Source: Aedes albopictus (Eukaryota; Arthropoda; Insecta; Diptera; Culicidae). Taken from it: DNA of 64,000 bases. The position numbers and the translations under genes were made by a program. Shown here one piece after another: positions 23,136 to 34,696 of the stretch; positions within the stretch are counted from its first letter, which is position 1; each line of letters opens with the position of its first letter. The notes below the pieces were generated by a model. The model made no database searches. It was not told the origin of the DNA and worked only from the letters and a program-made list of their open reading frames with translations. The stretch is taken from positions 133,738,703 to 133,802,702 of the forward strand of contig NC_085137.1 of the NCBI RefSeq assembly GCF_035046485.1, read 5' to 3'.

Positions 23136-25130
23136 CCTTCAGTAATTTTCCAGGGATTCCTCCAGGTATTCCTCCAGGAATTTCTCTAGAGATTCCTCCA
23201 GGGATTTCTTCACAAATTTTTTCAAAGATCCCCCAGGGATTCCTTCAGGAATTCCTTCGAGGATTTCTTCAGGAATACCTCCAGAAATTCCGCCAGAAAT
23301 ACCTCCAAGATTTTCTCATGAGATTTTTTCAGAAATATAAAAATAATATAAATCCAACAGAATTCCTCTGGAGATTCCTCTTGAAACTCAAGAATTCCTT
23401 TAGAGATTCTTCCAGGAATTTCATCATGGATTCCTCCAGCAACTCCCACAATAACTCTGGCAATTCCTCCAGGCATTCCTCCTGGCATTCCTCCAGGATT
23501 TTATACAAGAATTTCTCCAGTAACTCTCCCAGGAATTCCTCCAGGAATTACCTCAGGACATCCTTAATAAATTTTGTTAGCAATTCTTCTAGGGATTCCT
23601 CCAGGCATTTCTCTTCAAATTGCTACAGGGATTCCTCCGAGATTTGTGCACAAATTTCTCCAGGGATTTTCCCATGGATTCCTCTAGGTAATCCTTCGAA
23701 GATTCGTCCAGGAAATCCTCCAGAAGTTCTTCCAAGGATTCTTCCAGGAAATCCTCAAAGGATTTCTTCAGAAATTATTCCAGGAGGAGAACTTCTTGGA
23801 ATACATTCAGGATTTTTTCAGAGATTCCCCCAGGTATTTCTCCAGGGATTTCTCCACAAATTCCTTCAGGAATTCCTTCGAGGATTTCTCCAGAAATTCC
23901 TCCAGAAATTCCGCTCCAGGAATTTCTCAAGGGATTTTTTCAGATATGGTAATAGAAATCTCCAAGAATTTCTATGGAGATTCCTCTAGAAATACATCCA
24001 GTAATTCTTCCAAGAATTCCTCTAGGAATTCCTCCAGGCAATTATCCAGGATTTCATCCAGGAATTCCTGCAGGAAATACCCCAGGAATTTCTTCAGGAA
24101 CTCCTCCGGAAATTCCCCAGGAATTGCCCCTGGACATCCTTCAGAAATTATGTCATCAATTCAGGAAATCATTAAGGGATTTTTCCAGAGATTCTTCCAG
24201 GAAATTCTCCAGGAATGCTTTCAGGAATTTTCAAGGGATTCCTCCAGACATTCCTCCAGGAATTCTTTCAGAGATTTATATAGGAATTGATTCAGGGGTT
24301 CCTGCAGGTAATTCTCCACGAATTACCTCAGGGATATTCTAAGAGATTCCTCCCGGGAATCTTCCAGGAATTCCCCCAAGGGTTCTTCCTGGAAATCCTC
24401 CTGGAATTTTTCAAGGGATTTTTTCAGAAATTTATCCAGCAATTCCTCCCAGAATTGCCAGTATTTTTTCTCCAGGGATTTTACGTCAGGAATTTGTTTA
24501 GAAGTTTCTCCAGGCATTTCTCCAGGATTCTCTCTAGAGATTTTCCCAGTAATTGCTTTAGGGAATCCTCCTGAAATTCTTTCAAAGATTTCTCCAAGAA
24601 CTCCCCCAAGTATTTTTTTTTTTTATTTTCTCTAAGATTTCCTCTAGGAATTCCTCAAGAGATTTATTCTGATTTTTTTTTCTAGGGATTCCTCCCAGAA
24701 TTCATCCAGGAATTTCTCCAGAACTTCCTCCAAGGAATCCTCCAGAAATTTATCTAAAATTTCTTCTAGGATTTCTTCATGAGATCTCTTCAGATATTTC
24801 TGTAGGTATTCATCCCATAATTTATACAGGAATTCCTCCAGGAATACTTTCAGAAATTCTGCCAGGGATTCCTCCGGGAATTCCTTAAGGGATTCTATAG
24901 GGATTCCTCCAGGCATTCCTGTAGGTATTGTTCCAGGGATTTATCCAGAAAGTTTTCAAGGAGTTGTTCCGGGAATTTCTCAAACTATTTCTTCAGAAAT
25001 TCCTCTCAGGTTCTCTTCAAAAATTCATTCAGGAGTTCCTTCGGAACTTTTAGAAATCCTTCAATCATCTTTTCAGAGAGGTACTCAAAAACTTCTCCAG
25101 GTTTATCTGATGATTTATTTTAATTATTTC
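23136..25130 (+). repeat. 12-bp repeat block in the qtc intron, right part
   Basis: This is the most regular stretch of the ATTCCTCCAGGA-type repeat here. Long frames (23102-23989, 295 codons; 23796-24290; 23974-24342) overlap in several phases and on both strands, which argues against coding. Confidence 0.85.
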
Positions 25131-25495
25131 AAGAATTTCTGGAGGAATTCTTCCAGCGAATAGTATTGGATGATAATTTAAAAAGGACTCATACAGAAAC
25201 CAGGAAATTAGTCCTAAAAAATCTTAATCTTACAGAAATTGCTCACCAGCACCACCCTGAATCATGTAGATCAGGCCAGATTTTTTAACGTATTGTACAA
25301 AATACAACAGCGAGACTGCTGAAGGGTTAAATAATGCTTTTTGAATATAATGTTATTATGTTCAATTTCATCGTATTGCGTACTATAGATATAGAAGCTA
25401 GTAGGCACAAATTTGCTAAGGGTACTTGCCCCACCTCCCCCCTTACCGAAAAGCTGGCTACGCCCTTGGTAGTGTCATTCTATCTTCTATATATA

Positions 25496-25560
25496 TAAAA
25501 ATGAGTTTGATGATGATGCTGATGATACAGCAATTTTCTATCCCAATAATAATTTCTCTT
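25496..25560 (+). mobile_element. Helitron-like 5' end fragment
   Basis: TCTATATATATAAAAATGAG followed by TTTGATGATGATG matches the 5' ends of the three elements at 44852-45769. No CTAG end with hairpin was found downstream, so only the 5' end is called. Confidence 0.35.
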
Positions 25561-26022
25561 CGATTATTATGAGCATGCTTAGAGATACAACTGTGATAGC
25601 TGATTCGGGGTAATGACTTCCAGTCTCTTTCAATTAAAAACGGATTCTTATGTTTTCATCCGACGTTTCGGACACATTTATTGTGCCTTCTTCTTGGGAT
25701 TAACAATGTTCCGTTTTATCGTTAAGGGCCTGTAGCATAGGCAAAGCACCTTTGTCAACGATTTATGCTCCGACAATTCGCCCACTTTGTTCTGGCCTGC
25801 ATGGGCTGATTTTTCGGAAATCGATCCGGCTCGCAGAAAAGAGGCGCAGTCTGTTTCGCGCCACTTTCACACTTTTTCACTGTTGCTGATTTAAAAACTA
25901 GGGATCTATTGGAAAAAATTAAAATCAAATATTTTCCCTTTTTTTAAAAGCTCTTTCTTTGAATGTGGAGCGATATACCTACTGGTCGGCTGTTATGATT
26001 TGAAAAGCAGCTTTCAACAGCT

Positions 26023-26067
26023 ATTCGGGCTAGTGGCATTCGGGTTAGTGTCATTCGGGCTAGTGTT
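26023..26067 (+). repeat. Three 15-bp direct repeats
   Basis: ATTCGGGCTAGTGGC, ATTCGGGTTAGTGTC and ATTCGGGCTAGTGTT lie in tandem. Function unknown. Confidence 0.7.
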
Positions 26068-27867
26068 ATAGAATCAAATTAATAAACGATGCCAAAAATG
26101 ACAGTCGAAAATGTTCCAACGTTTGTGCGCGCTTCTCCATGGTATTACCTTAACTTCGCTTATAATCTTACTATTTCCATAACCAGGATGCTTATATGTA
26201 GCTAGTTCAGGATCTCGAAAAATGAAAATTCAATAGCCGTCGACAGTCACGTTGACTCACTTCAAATTGCGATGCAGCAACAATCATTGATTCCAATTCA
26301 TCTAAAGTAAATTCTCAATGTTACATATTGGAGACTGCAACATTTAGGGCGGATGAGACGACGAACCCTAATACAAGTCGGGCGCAATTATCCGGCGTCG
26401 GAACGAACAGAATACTATATATAGCGGAAGTTTTAATTAGTAATCAATCAAAATTTCAACAACAGCATTTCTTTTGTTAGGGACAAACTTTGATCTTTAA
26501 TCGAAAACAGTTTTGAAGTTTATGCAAGGTTTTATGAGCTTATCTCTACAGTTGCCTTTTAAATGGTACCTATTTCTAGAAGTTAAACAATGCCTGCAAT
26601 TTTCTCGAAACATTTATATTGAAAAATCTTCACCAAAGCAGACATTGAGGCATTCTAATTTATATGCTTCTGTTGGTGAACACAGACAGCTTATAAGCGT
26701 CGATAAAATCCAAAACAGAATGCCGACACCGGCCGTTGTCTCAATTATGACTGCAGAGGTTTTATTTTTCATCAGGATTGCTTATGTGCGTGAGATCCCA
26801 GGAACATGCAATAAACATATTTCGAAAACTTCCTTCTATGAGAATTGATGAAAAGTCATACTGTTAAAACATCAGCATAATCTTTAAATCAATTAGCGAA
26901 AGAATCACCAAGCTAACAATTGAATACTATGAATGAAAGGTACCTAGATAGAGACATAGCACACCATTCAGCGACGTATACTAAATAATAGACTTCAAAC
27001 CTCGTTGACACCTTTTAACAAACACCACCAGTTACAATTTGAAAGAACGTTAATCTCAAAAATTTCAAGTATTTACAATGACTTAGTGTTTTCTTGTCCA
27101 AAGGTAGAGCTTGCAATCACTGGAGAAATGCATGATCACCATACAACATAACGTACATCGACACAGAAAACAACAATTTCGAAGCAAAAATAGGTATAGG
27201 TACATAAAGGTAATCAGAAATTTTCTTTCGATCAAAACAAACCCGAAGTGTAGAAAATAGAAGCGTAATAGTGTGAAGATGAGAAAGCAAAAACACCCGT
27301 GGACGCGTGATGATGACGATGATGCGAGCAGATGATATTGGAGATAACTCTCCTCCGTCTTGCACAATGAACAAGAATTGTAAATGCCTTTACACTGACT
27401 GACTGACTGACGATGACTGAGTGGGTGATGATGATGATCCTTAAAAATGCGAACGGCCTCATAGACCACGTGTACACACACGATGATTGTACGATCACGC
27501 CTTTCTAATACAGTTGGGCTAAGAAGTGGGGTTTTAAGCGGTTAAGTGGGTGGTTTGGCTCCGTACAGCTAATTGGCAAATTTCTTCTTTTACATGAGTA
27601 CGAGCGAAAACGGCGGGACGATTTTATGACTGTTCATGGAAACAGAGAGTATCGGAAAACAGACAGAGACACACTCGATCATCGAATCAGGCGAGCCGAA
27701 ATGTTTGATAATTTGGGCTTTTTGAGAGGTCCTCAACAGATTTCCGAATTTCACAATCATTTCACTCGACTGACCTCGGATCGAATGCAGTGATGATCAC
27801 CCTACTAACTTGGTGGATCGGGTTCCACCCTACAATATCCGTCTTGCGCACGCACATCAAAACCTAC

Positions 27868-28107
27868 CCGTATGTTCTCCAACTCTTCCTGGGTGACCTG
27901 GAGTTGCTGCATCAGTTCCGGCACCGATACGCGACTCGGCGACTGGCGGGCCATATCGATGACCCGGTCGGCGTGCTGCTGCCGTTCGGCTTCCTGACCT
28001 TTGGCGTACATGTGCAGATACATCTTGTTGGCCTTGCCTTCCTGCTCTTGGAGCTGCGAGTGGAGCTCCTCCAGTTGCTTCTCGAGCTCTCGGATGCGCT
28101 CCTTTGC
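27868..28107 (-). CDS. qtc: quick-to-court-like protein, coiled-coil exon
   Basis: The 240-bp exon starts after the acceptor TATTCTAG (ending 28108) and ends at a donor GTAGGT (from 27867), both phase 0. Its 80 residues (327-406 of the joined protein) form a strong heptad-type coiled coil: [20 protein letters not shown], then [20 protein letters not shown], then a [19 protein letters not shown] segment. It continues the helical region that ends the 990-bp exon. In this family, coiled coils mediate dimerisation and binding to partners such as kinesin or syntaxin, as known for vertebrate syntabulin and syntaphilin; that role is transferred by family, not shown here. The longer frame past 27868 is intron read-through. 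Confidence 0.85.
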
Positions 28108-28691
28108 CTAGAATATTTTAGAAAAGTTAAGTGTTGTTGTGAAAACATAACAAATTAATTGACTATAAGTGAACCAGTGGACACAAATTAGAGACCTTAT
28201 TCCTGTAGCAAGAAATAGCCGTGATAATTGTTTACTAAAGCTTTTTTAGTATTTCACTAAGTAGTTTACAATTTTATAGGCTCAATCGAGAAATCTTTGA
28301 AAATCAATAATTTGGCTTTGCAGTAGTGCAAAAGTACTTTGAAGAGTTTAATAGCAATTATGAAGATGCAACATAGTTGATTAAGATCAAGCAGTGGAAT
28401 AACCTTCAAACGAACTTAACACAACTGGACTGGTAACGTTGCAATACAGAATTGAAACAATATTCAAAAGGAAAACAGGTAGAGGCTACCGACTTCATTC
28501 ACGCTGTAGAGGTTGACAACAGGCTACACGTAGTTGAAGAGAACCTGGGATCCTTAAACGTCCGGGATAGTTTGAGAAACATCGCCCAAAACTAAAGAAA
28601 TTGGTGTTCTATCTACTTTACGCTCTAAACAGCCACAAACTATCAACCAATTCAGATCCACTCAAGATCATCTACCCCAACTATAACTCAC
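28108..28691 (-). other. qtc intron (584 bp)
   Basis: Bounded by donor GTGAGT (28691-28686) and acceptor TTCTAG (ending 28108). No further feature seen. Confidence 0.8.
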
Positions 28692-29681
28692 CTGCTCGTA
28701 GTCGGGAACCAGATCACAGTATCTACTGTTCGATTCGGCCAGCTTCTGCAACAACGCCTCAACCCGATCGTTGTTGGACATCCGGATCTGCTGTTCATCG
28801 GCCTGGTGCTGCTTGACCAGCTCTTCGATGCGCGCCTCGTACATCTCGACCAGTCGTTGCTTTTCGGCATCAATTTCGTCATCGCTTCCGCAAGCACGAT
28901 CCTGCGTGTGCACGTACGAATCTTTCGAGTGGATCGACGAGGTGGTAATGTCCTCGAAGTGACCCGAATCGGCAAACGAGCTGGCCATCTCCGAAGTGGA
29001 CATCTTGTCCATGAACTGCACCTGGTGGATGCCATGATTGTGCAGATGGTGCCGTGGGCTGGCCTTGACGCACTCGTCCGTCTGATCCACGATCGGTGAA
29101 ATCCCCTGCGAACTGGGCGTGTTTGCGTCATTGGTGGTGTTTTCCCGCACCGTTACTGCATCACTGGAAGCCGAACGTTCCTCCGGGGAACTGAGCGACG
29201 CCTTGAAGAGCCGCAGTTCAACAACCTCTTTGGTAAGTCTTAGGATTTCGCTATCACGCTGCTCCAGGTCCATGCGGGCCTGCGAGAGCAGTTCCTTCAG
29301 TCGTCTGATCTGGCGCTGGGCCCGCTGCGTCGGCGTCAGGTAATCCTCGCCCGTTTGGCCAGCATGACTCGAGCAGTGCACTACGTATTTCATCTTGCGA
29401 CCACTGAACGTGGTGCCATTCCGGGCTACGTACGGATGGTCGCACGACATTCCACTGGCCACCGAACTGTAGCTGTGCAGAGAGTCCAAATCGTCATCCA
29501 AATAGCTGGTGGCCGGCGATTCCGGTGAGACCGGAGGTGTCTTTGGGCTCAGGCTGCTCTTGTGTAGTCCGTGACCGTGTCCTGGAGTGGATACCGACTC
29601 ACAGGGGGTGTGTGGTCTACGAGGTGATCGCTGTGCGCTATTACAACTGGCGCTGTGTCCAGAGCCCATTAGATTCAAAGA
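28692..29681 (-). CDS. qtc: quick-to-court-like protein, main exon (syntaphilin-like)
   Basis: The 990-bp exon (330 codons, phase 0 at both ends) follows a pyrimidine-rich acceptor (CCTATTCGCAG, ending 29682) and ends at CAG then GTGAGT. The first in-frame ATG is at 29669 ([11 protein letters not shown]), but the frame is open to the acceptor, so coding may start in an upstream exon. Numbered from that Met: residues 1-90 are Ser/Pro-rich and probably disordered; 93-157 match the syntaphilin/syntabulin core ([10 protein letters not shown], then [19 protein letters not shown] and a coiled coil); about 160-260 are Ser/His-rich; 264-326 form a second coiled coil. Drosophila qtc affects male courtship; vertebrate relatives act in syntaxin binding and axonal mitochondrial or vesicle transport. 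The assignment is by recalled family resemblance. Antisense frames at 28771-29343 are shadows. Confidence 0.88.
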
Positions 29682-30103
29682 CTGCGAATAGGATGGAAAA
29701 AGAGGGGGAAAAGGTTAGATAAATTAGACAAAATATAACAGAAGCAGTTGAACAGTATTCAACGAGATGTATTGTATAACTACTCGCAGAAAATGTGCTA
29801 CTCTGAAATTTTTTTCCCAGTATAGAAGCTTCAATAAGATTTAATCTTAACCAACTCCACGGAGCACACAACCTTTAGCATTTACGGCGTGTTTAGTATA
29901 ATCACAAATTAATCATATCTTTATTCTGTACAATCATTTTTTTTTCTATATATGAAAGAAACTTGGGGGGAAATTACGCATTTTCGTCATGGGGGCTTTT
30001 TTGAAACCTGTTGAACTTAGTGTTGGCCTCAAATCCTTCCCAACCAGCCTAGAACAACTCCTCATGACGAAGAGAACAAACCTGCCGATAATACCCTTAG
30101 TAA
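29682..30103 (-). other. qtc upstream intron, acceptor-proximal part
   Basis: Intron immediately upstream of the main exon, with a strong minus-strand pyrimidine tract next to the acceptor. The rest is unremarkable up to the foldback element. Confidence 0.5.
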
Positions 30104-30882
30104 CACTGGTCGACAGTGGATCACGCACTTTGACCACTTGATCCATTTCCGAAGGATTTTGGCCCGCTTATTCCGAATCTGACTTCGGAATTGCTGTAAC
30201 ACGTACAGTTTTTGAGAAAAATAGGGTTTCATTCATAAAATTTCATATTTTCATAGAAAACAAAATACTTTCTTAATATTTATATTTTTTTTATCTGCTC
30301 ATCATAACCAATATTTAAATTCAATAGATTTTGATCCACTGATTCTGAATCTGACCTAAGAATTTCTTTAAAACGTAATTTTTTTGAGAAAATGGGGCTT
30401 TATTTACAAAATTTCATATTTTCGAAGAAAATAAACTATTGTCTTTATAATTTTAATTTTTTTATCTCCTCATTTTAGCCAATATTTATATTTATTAGAT
30501 TTTCATCCACCGATTTGGTAACTAACCTAAGAATCTCTGTAACACGTGCAGTTTTTGAGAAAAATGGAGATTTATTCACAAAATTTCATATTTTCAAAGA
30601 AAATAATATATTGTCTTTATAATTTTAAAGTTTTTATCTACTCATCTTAATTCATATTTTATATTTAAAAGATTTTATTTCACTTATTCGTAATCTGACC
30701 TAAAATTGTCTGTAACACGTAAAATTTTTGAGAAAAATATTTTATTCACAAAATTTCATATTTTCATGAAAAAACTATTGTCTTTATATTTTTCTTATCT
30801 GCTCATCTTAACAAATATTTATGACAATTGTTAAGGTCTTGCAACATGGCACTCTATTCATTTCTTTAGTATTACATCAAAT

Positions 30883-31515
30883 TCAAGATAAAACTGAATC
30901 AACAATATTTCTCCATAATACACGGTTCGTGGCTGCCGCTCTCCATCCTCGGTCGCGCCCGATGCTCGCCAAGTCACGCTCCACCTGGTCCGCCCATCGT
31001 GCTCTCTGCGCTCCACGCCTTCTTGTGCCAACCGGTTCAGTTGCAAACACCAGCTTTGCAGGGTTGTTGTCCGGCATTCTTACAACATGCCCTACCCACC
31101 GTATCCTTCCAGCTTTGGCCACCTTCTGGATGCTGGGTTCGCCGTAAAGTGCAGCGAGCTCGTGGTTCATCCTTCTCCGCCACACTCCGTTCTCCTGCAC
31201 ACCGCCGAAGATCGTCCTTAGCACGCGTCGCTCCAAAACTCCGAGTGCTTGCAGGTCCTCCTCGAGCATGTTCCATGTCTCGTGCCCGTAGAGGATCACC
31301 GGTCTTATTAGCGTTTTGTACATGGTGCATTTGGTGCGTGGGTGAATCTTTTTCGACCGCAGTTTCTTCTGGAGCCCGTAGTAGGCCCGACTTCCGCTGA
31401 TGATGCGCCTCCGAATTTCACGGCTCACGTTGTTGTCAGCCGTCAGTAAGGATCCGAGGTAGACGAATTCCTCCACATGGCACTCTAGATTGGTTTTATT
31501 TCGATCGTGTTGATT
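30883..31515 (-). pseudogene. RTE-like retrotransposon fragment, reverse transcriptase C-terminus
   Basis: The minus-strand frame encodes the C-terminal region of a non-LTR retrotransposon polyprotein: EEFVYLGSLLTADNNVSREI, RRRI, LRSKKIHPRTKC, VILYGHETWNMLEEDLQALG and NGVWRRRMNHELAALYGE, ending at a stop at 30883. The endonuclease and catalytic reverse transcriptase motifs (including the ADD box) are missing. The frame enters the neighbouring Helitron fragment at its 5' side, so the 5' truncation lies near 31515. It is related to, but clearly different from, the C-terminus of the element at 51125-55243. Confidence 0.8.
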
Positions 31516-31524
31516 TTCTTCCCA

Positions 31525-31715
31525 ATTCATAAAAAAATCCGTTATTTCACCATTTTCATACTTTTCAAGATGATTTTCATAACTTTTTTTGCATATAAAC
31601 ACAGCCACCATGAATACGAATCAAACCCTGCAAGAGTCATCCCGATCGGTTCAGCCGTTCTTGAGTTTTGTTGCCTCAAAGAGAATTCAAACTCATTTTT
31701 TTATATATAGATAGA
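31525..31715 (-). mobile_element. Helitron-like fragment, 5' end, reverse orientation
   Basis: The reverse complement begins TCTATCTATATATA and continues with the TTTGAGGCAACAAAACTCA-type and GGTGGCTGTGTTTATAT blocks found in the three elements at 44852-45769. The 3' hairpin and CTAG end are absent, as the fragment abuts the retrotransposon piece. Confidence 0.65.
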
Positions 31716-33985
31716 TGAATATATATTTTGATGCGAGGACCTTAAATAAATAAATAAAAAACCAAGATAAAATTTTATTTTCTATGAAAATATGGAATTT
31801 TGTGACACGTGGAATGTTTAAGAAGAATGGGGTTTTAGTTTTTCTCAAAAAAATCACGGGTTACACAAATTCTTATGCCAGTTTCCGAATTATTGGATCA
31901 AAATCTATTAAATATTGGTTAAGATGAGGAGATAAAATTTTAAAGACAATATTTTATTTTCTCTGAAAATATGAAATTTTGTGAATAAAACTCTGTTTTT
32001 CTTAAAAATTGTACGTGTTACAGAAATTCTTAGGTCAGATTTCAAATCAGTATATGAAAATCTATTAAATACAAATATTGGTTAAGATGCGCAGATAAAA
32101 ATATGAAAATTATGAAGACAATAATTTATTTTCTATGAGAATATAATTTTTTTGTATAACCCCATTTCTCTTTAAAATTTTACGTGTTACAGAAATTTTC
32201 AGGTCAGATTTTGAATCAGAATATGAAAATCTATTAAACAAATATTGGTTAAGATGAGCAGATAAAAATATTAATATTATAAAGACATGTGAAAATATGA
32301 TTTTTTTTTAATAAACCCTACTAAAATTTTACCTGTTACAGAAATTCTTAGACCAGATTCTGAATCAGTAGATCAAAATCTTTTGAATAAAAAAAAAATT
32401 GTTATGATGAGCAGGTGGAAAATTGAAAGTTATAAAAAACGATCTTTTATTTTATATGCAACTATGAAACTTGTGAATAAAACCCTATTATTCTCAAAAA
32501 TTTTAGTGTTACAGAAATTCTTAGGTCAGATTCCGAATAAGTATATGAAAATCTATTAAATACAAATGTTGGTTGAGATGAGCAGATAGAAAAAATAAAA
32601 TTATAAAGACAGTAGTTTGTTTTCTATGAAAAATTAAAATTATAAAGACAGTAGTTTATTTTCTATGAAAATATGAAATTTTGTATTTAAAATTCTATTT
32701 TTCTCAAAAAATTTACGTGTTACAGAAATTTTTAGGTCAGATTGCAAATCAGAATATGAAAATATATTTAATATAAATATTGGTAAAAATGGGCAGATAA
32801 AATAATAAAATTATAAATATAATAGTCTATTTTATATGAAAAAAATATGTGTTACTAAAATTATTAGGTCAGATTCTGACTCAGTGGATCAAAATCTATT
32901 GAATAAGAATATTGGTTATAATGATCAGATGAAAAATGTGAAATTATAAAGACAATATTAAATTTTCTCTGAAAATATGAAATTTTGTGAATAATACCCT
33001 ACTTTCTCAAAAATTTTACGTGTTACAGAAATTCTTAGGCCAGTTTCTGAATCAGTGGATCAAAATCTATTGAATAAAAAAATGGTTATGATGAGCAGGT
33101 GGGAAATTGAAAAATATAAAAACAATATTTTATTTTATATGAAAATCTGAAATTTGTGAATAAAACCCTATGTTTCTAAAAAAAATACGTGTTACAGAAA
33201 TTCATAGGTCAGATTCCGAATCAGTATATGAAAATCTATTAAATACAAATATTGGTTGAGATGAGCAGATAAAAAAATGGAAATTTTAAAGGCAGTAGTT
33301 TATTTTCTATGAAAATATGAAATTTTGTGTTTAAAACCCTATTTTCTCAAAAATTTTACGTGTTACAGAAATTCTTAGGTCAGATTGCAAATCAGAATAT
33401 GAAAATCTATTGAATATAAATTTTGGTAAAGATGAGCAGATAAAAAAAAATAAAATTATAAATACAATAGCCTATTTTCTATGAAAATATGGAACATATT
33501 TTGAATAAAACCCTATTTTTTTCAAAAAAATTACGTATTACTAAAATTATTAGGTCAGATTCTGACTCAGTGGATCAAAATCTATTGAATATGAATAATG
33601 GTTATAATGAGCAGTTGAAAAATTTAAAATTTTAAAGACAATATTAAATTTTCTTTGAAAATATGAAACTTTGTGAATAAAACCCTATTTTTCTCAAAAA
33701 CTGTACGTGTTACAGGAATTCTGAAGTCAGATTCGGATTCAGCGGGCCAAATTCCATTAGAAATGGAACAAATGGTCAAAGTGCGTGAAAAAAGTTTCAA
33801 TTTTGTCGACTAGTGAACCCTATTATAGTTTCTGCAATTGCACGCATGACAAAATATCTTTTGAAATTAGTTCAACTTGTTCAATCAGCCTCACACGTTC
33901 CAAAGTCTTTTATTAACGGTACTCTCTCTATTTAGTGTATTTCTCGAAAGGCTACTACTTTCGGAATTGTCCGTCACACTAAGTA

Positions 33986-34694
33986 CCGTAAACCGGGATC
34001 AAATTGATCACTTTTAAACAACTTTCGCAGATAAGATTAGTTACAATTCAAATGTTGCCAAAAGAATTTCTGCAAAATCTGTGCATCAGGTCCGAAAAAA
34101 ATGAAACTTTGGGGCGAAATTGCTCGGCATACAATAGAACATCGATAAGAATAGAGAATTGCCATCTCCGCTCAATCATGTGCTTCTAAACCCGAATAAC
34201 GCGTCGAAACTCTTACAGCTAGTAAATTCAACTGTTGAAAACCAAAACTTTGGAATTGTCCCACAAACGCCTGAAGATAGGCAATTTCCTTTGAAAAAAA
34301 AGCGAGTTCTACCACAATAAATGTGTATTTTATAGAAAGAATGAACTTTTTTTAACAGATTCAACTACCAAATTGCTACAGTACTTCACAATTAAGGTTC
34401 CACAAAAATGTAAACGCAGAAATTTTTCAGGAACTCCTATTGGCAATCGATTTTTTTGTACCATCGATTTTAGCTTAGTGAGAAACACATTACGAATTCT
34501 TAAAAAATCAAGCAAGACTAACTTTTTCAAAAAATTTAGAAGCCTACACTCTATACTGTAAGCAAGTCTACAGTCTACATCTCTAGACATCTATGTACAC
34601 GTTGAGGTAAGAAGTTTATGATCATAACGTTTAGAAGGTCCTGGCATGGAATTACAATAAGTACCCGGGTGATCAATTTCACCCCGGTTTACGG
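33986..34694. mobile_element. TA-flanked element, CCGTAAACCGGG family, copy 1
   Basis: Terminal inverted repeats start CCGTAAACCGGG and end CCCCGGTTTACGG, with subterminal TTGATCA motifs. TA flanks at 33984-33985 and 34695-34696. The frame at 34330-34590 (minus) shows no transposase motif. Same family as 42772-43777 and 47904-48688. Confidence 0.8.
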
Positions 34695-34696
34695 TA

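Larger units (their letters stand above)
25131..27867 (-). other. qtc intron, mostly single-copy
   Basis: No exon could be supported. Visible items are a Helitron-type 5' end (25496-25560), three 15-bp direct repeats ATTCGGGCTAGTGGC-like (26023-26067) and short microsatellites near 27396-27435 (CTGA and GATGAT runs). The 111-codon frame at 26513-26848 (plus) matches no family I know. Confidence 0.4.
30104..33815 (-). mobile_element. Foldback element 1: arms built of about 170-bp tandem repeats
   Basis: The element starts CACTGGTCGACAG and ends TGTCGACTAGTG. The left arm (30104 to about 30835) has about four tandem units of roughly 170 bp, each with motifs such as GTAACACGTA, TTTGAGAAAAATAGGG and ATCTGCTCATC. 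The right arm (about 31750-33815) has about twelve units in reverse orientation. The centre holds a retrotransposon fragment (30883-31515) and a Helitron fragment (31525-31715). The two ends differ, but each closely matches the opposite end of element 2 at 55594-58195, so the two are inverted copies of one family. This resembles Drosophila FB elements in architecture only. No transposase is visible. Confidence 0.75.

Noticed and set aside
23102..24916. Frames up to 295 codons with Pro/Gly/Ile or Ser/Asn/Arg repeats
   Set aside because: Products of the 12-bp minisatellite; they overlap in several phases and both strands and match no protein family.
25220..25300. Possible minus-strand mini-exon encoding SGLIYMIQGGAGEQFL
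   Set aside because: A GTGAGC donor-like site exists, but no acceptor with an open frame could be found upstream, and a stop follows closely.
26513..26848. 111-codon plus-strand frame
   Set aside because: No recognisable domain, no canonical ATG at its start, and it lies inside the qtc intron on the opposite strand.
27083..27498. Minus-strand frames of 85-132 codons near the coiled-coil exon
   Set aside because: Low-complexity His/Ser/Phe stretches over microsatellites, without splice sites in a matching phase.
28771..29343. Plus-strand frames opposite the main qtc exon
   Set aside because: Antisense shadows of a coding exon that has good splice sites and family resemblance on the minus strand.
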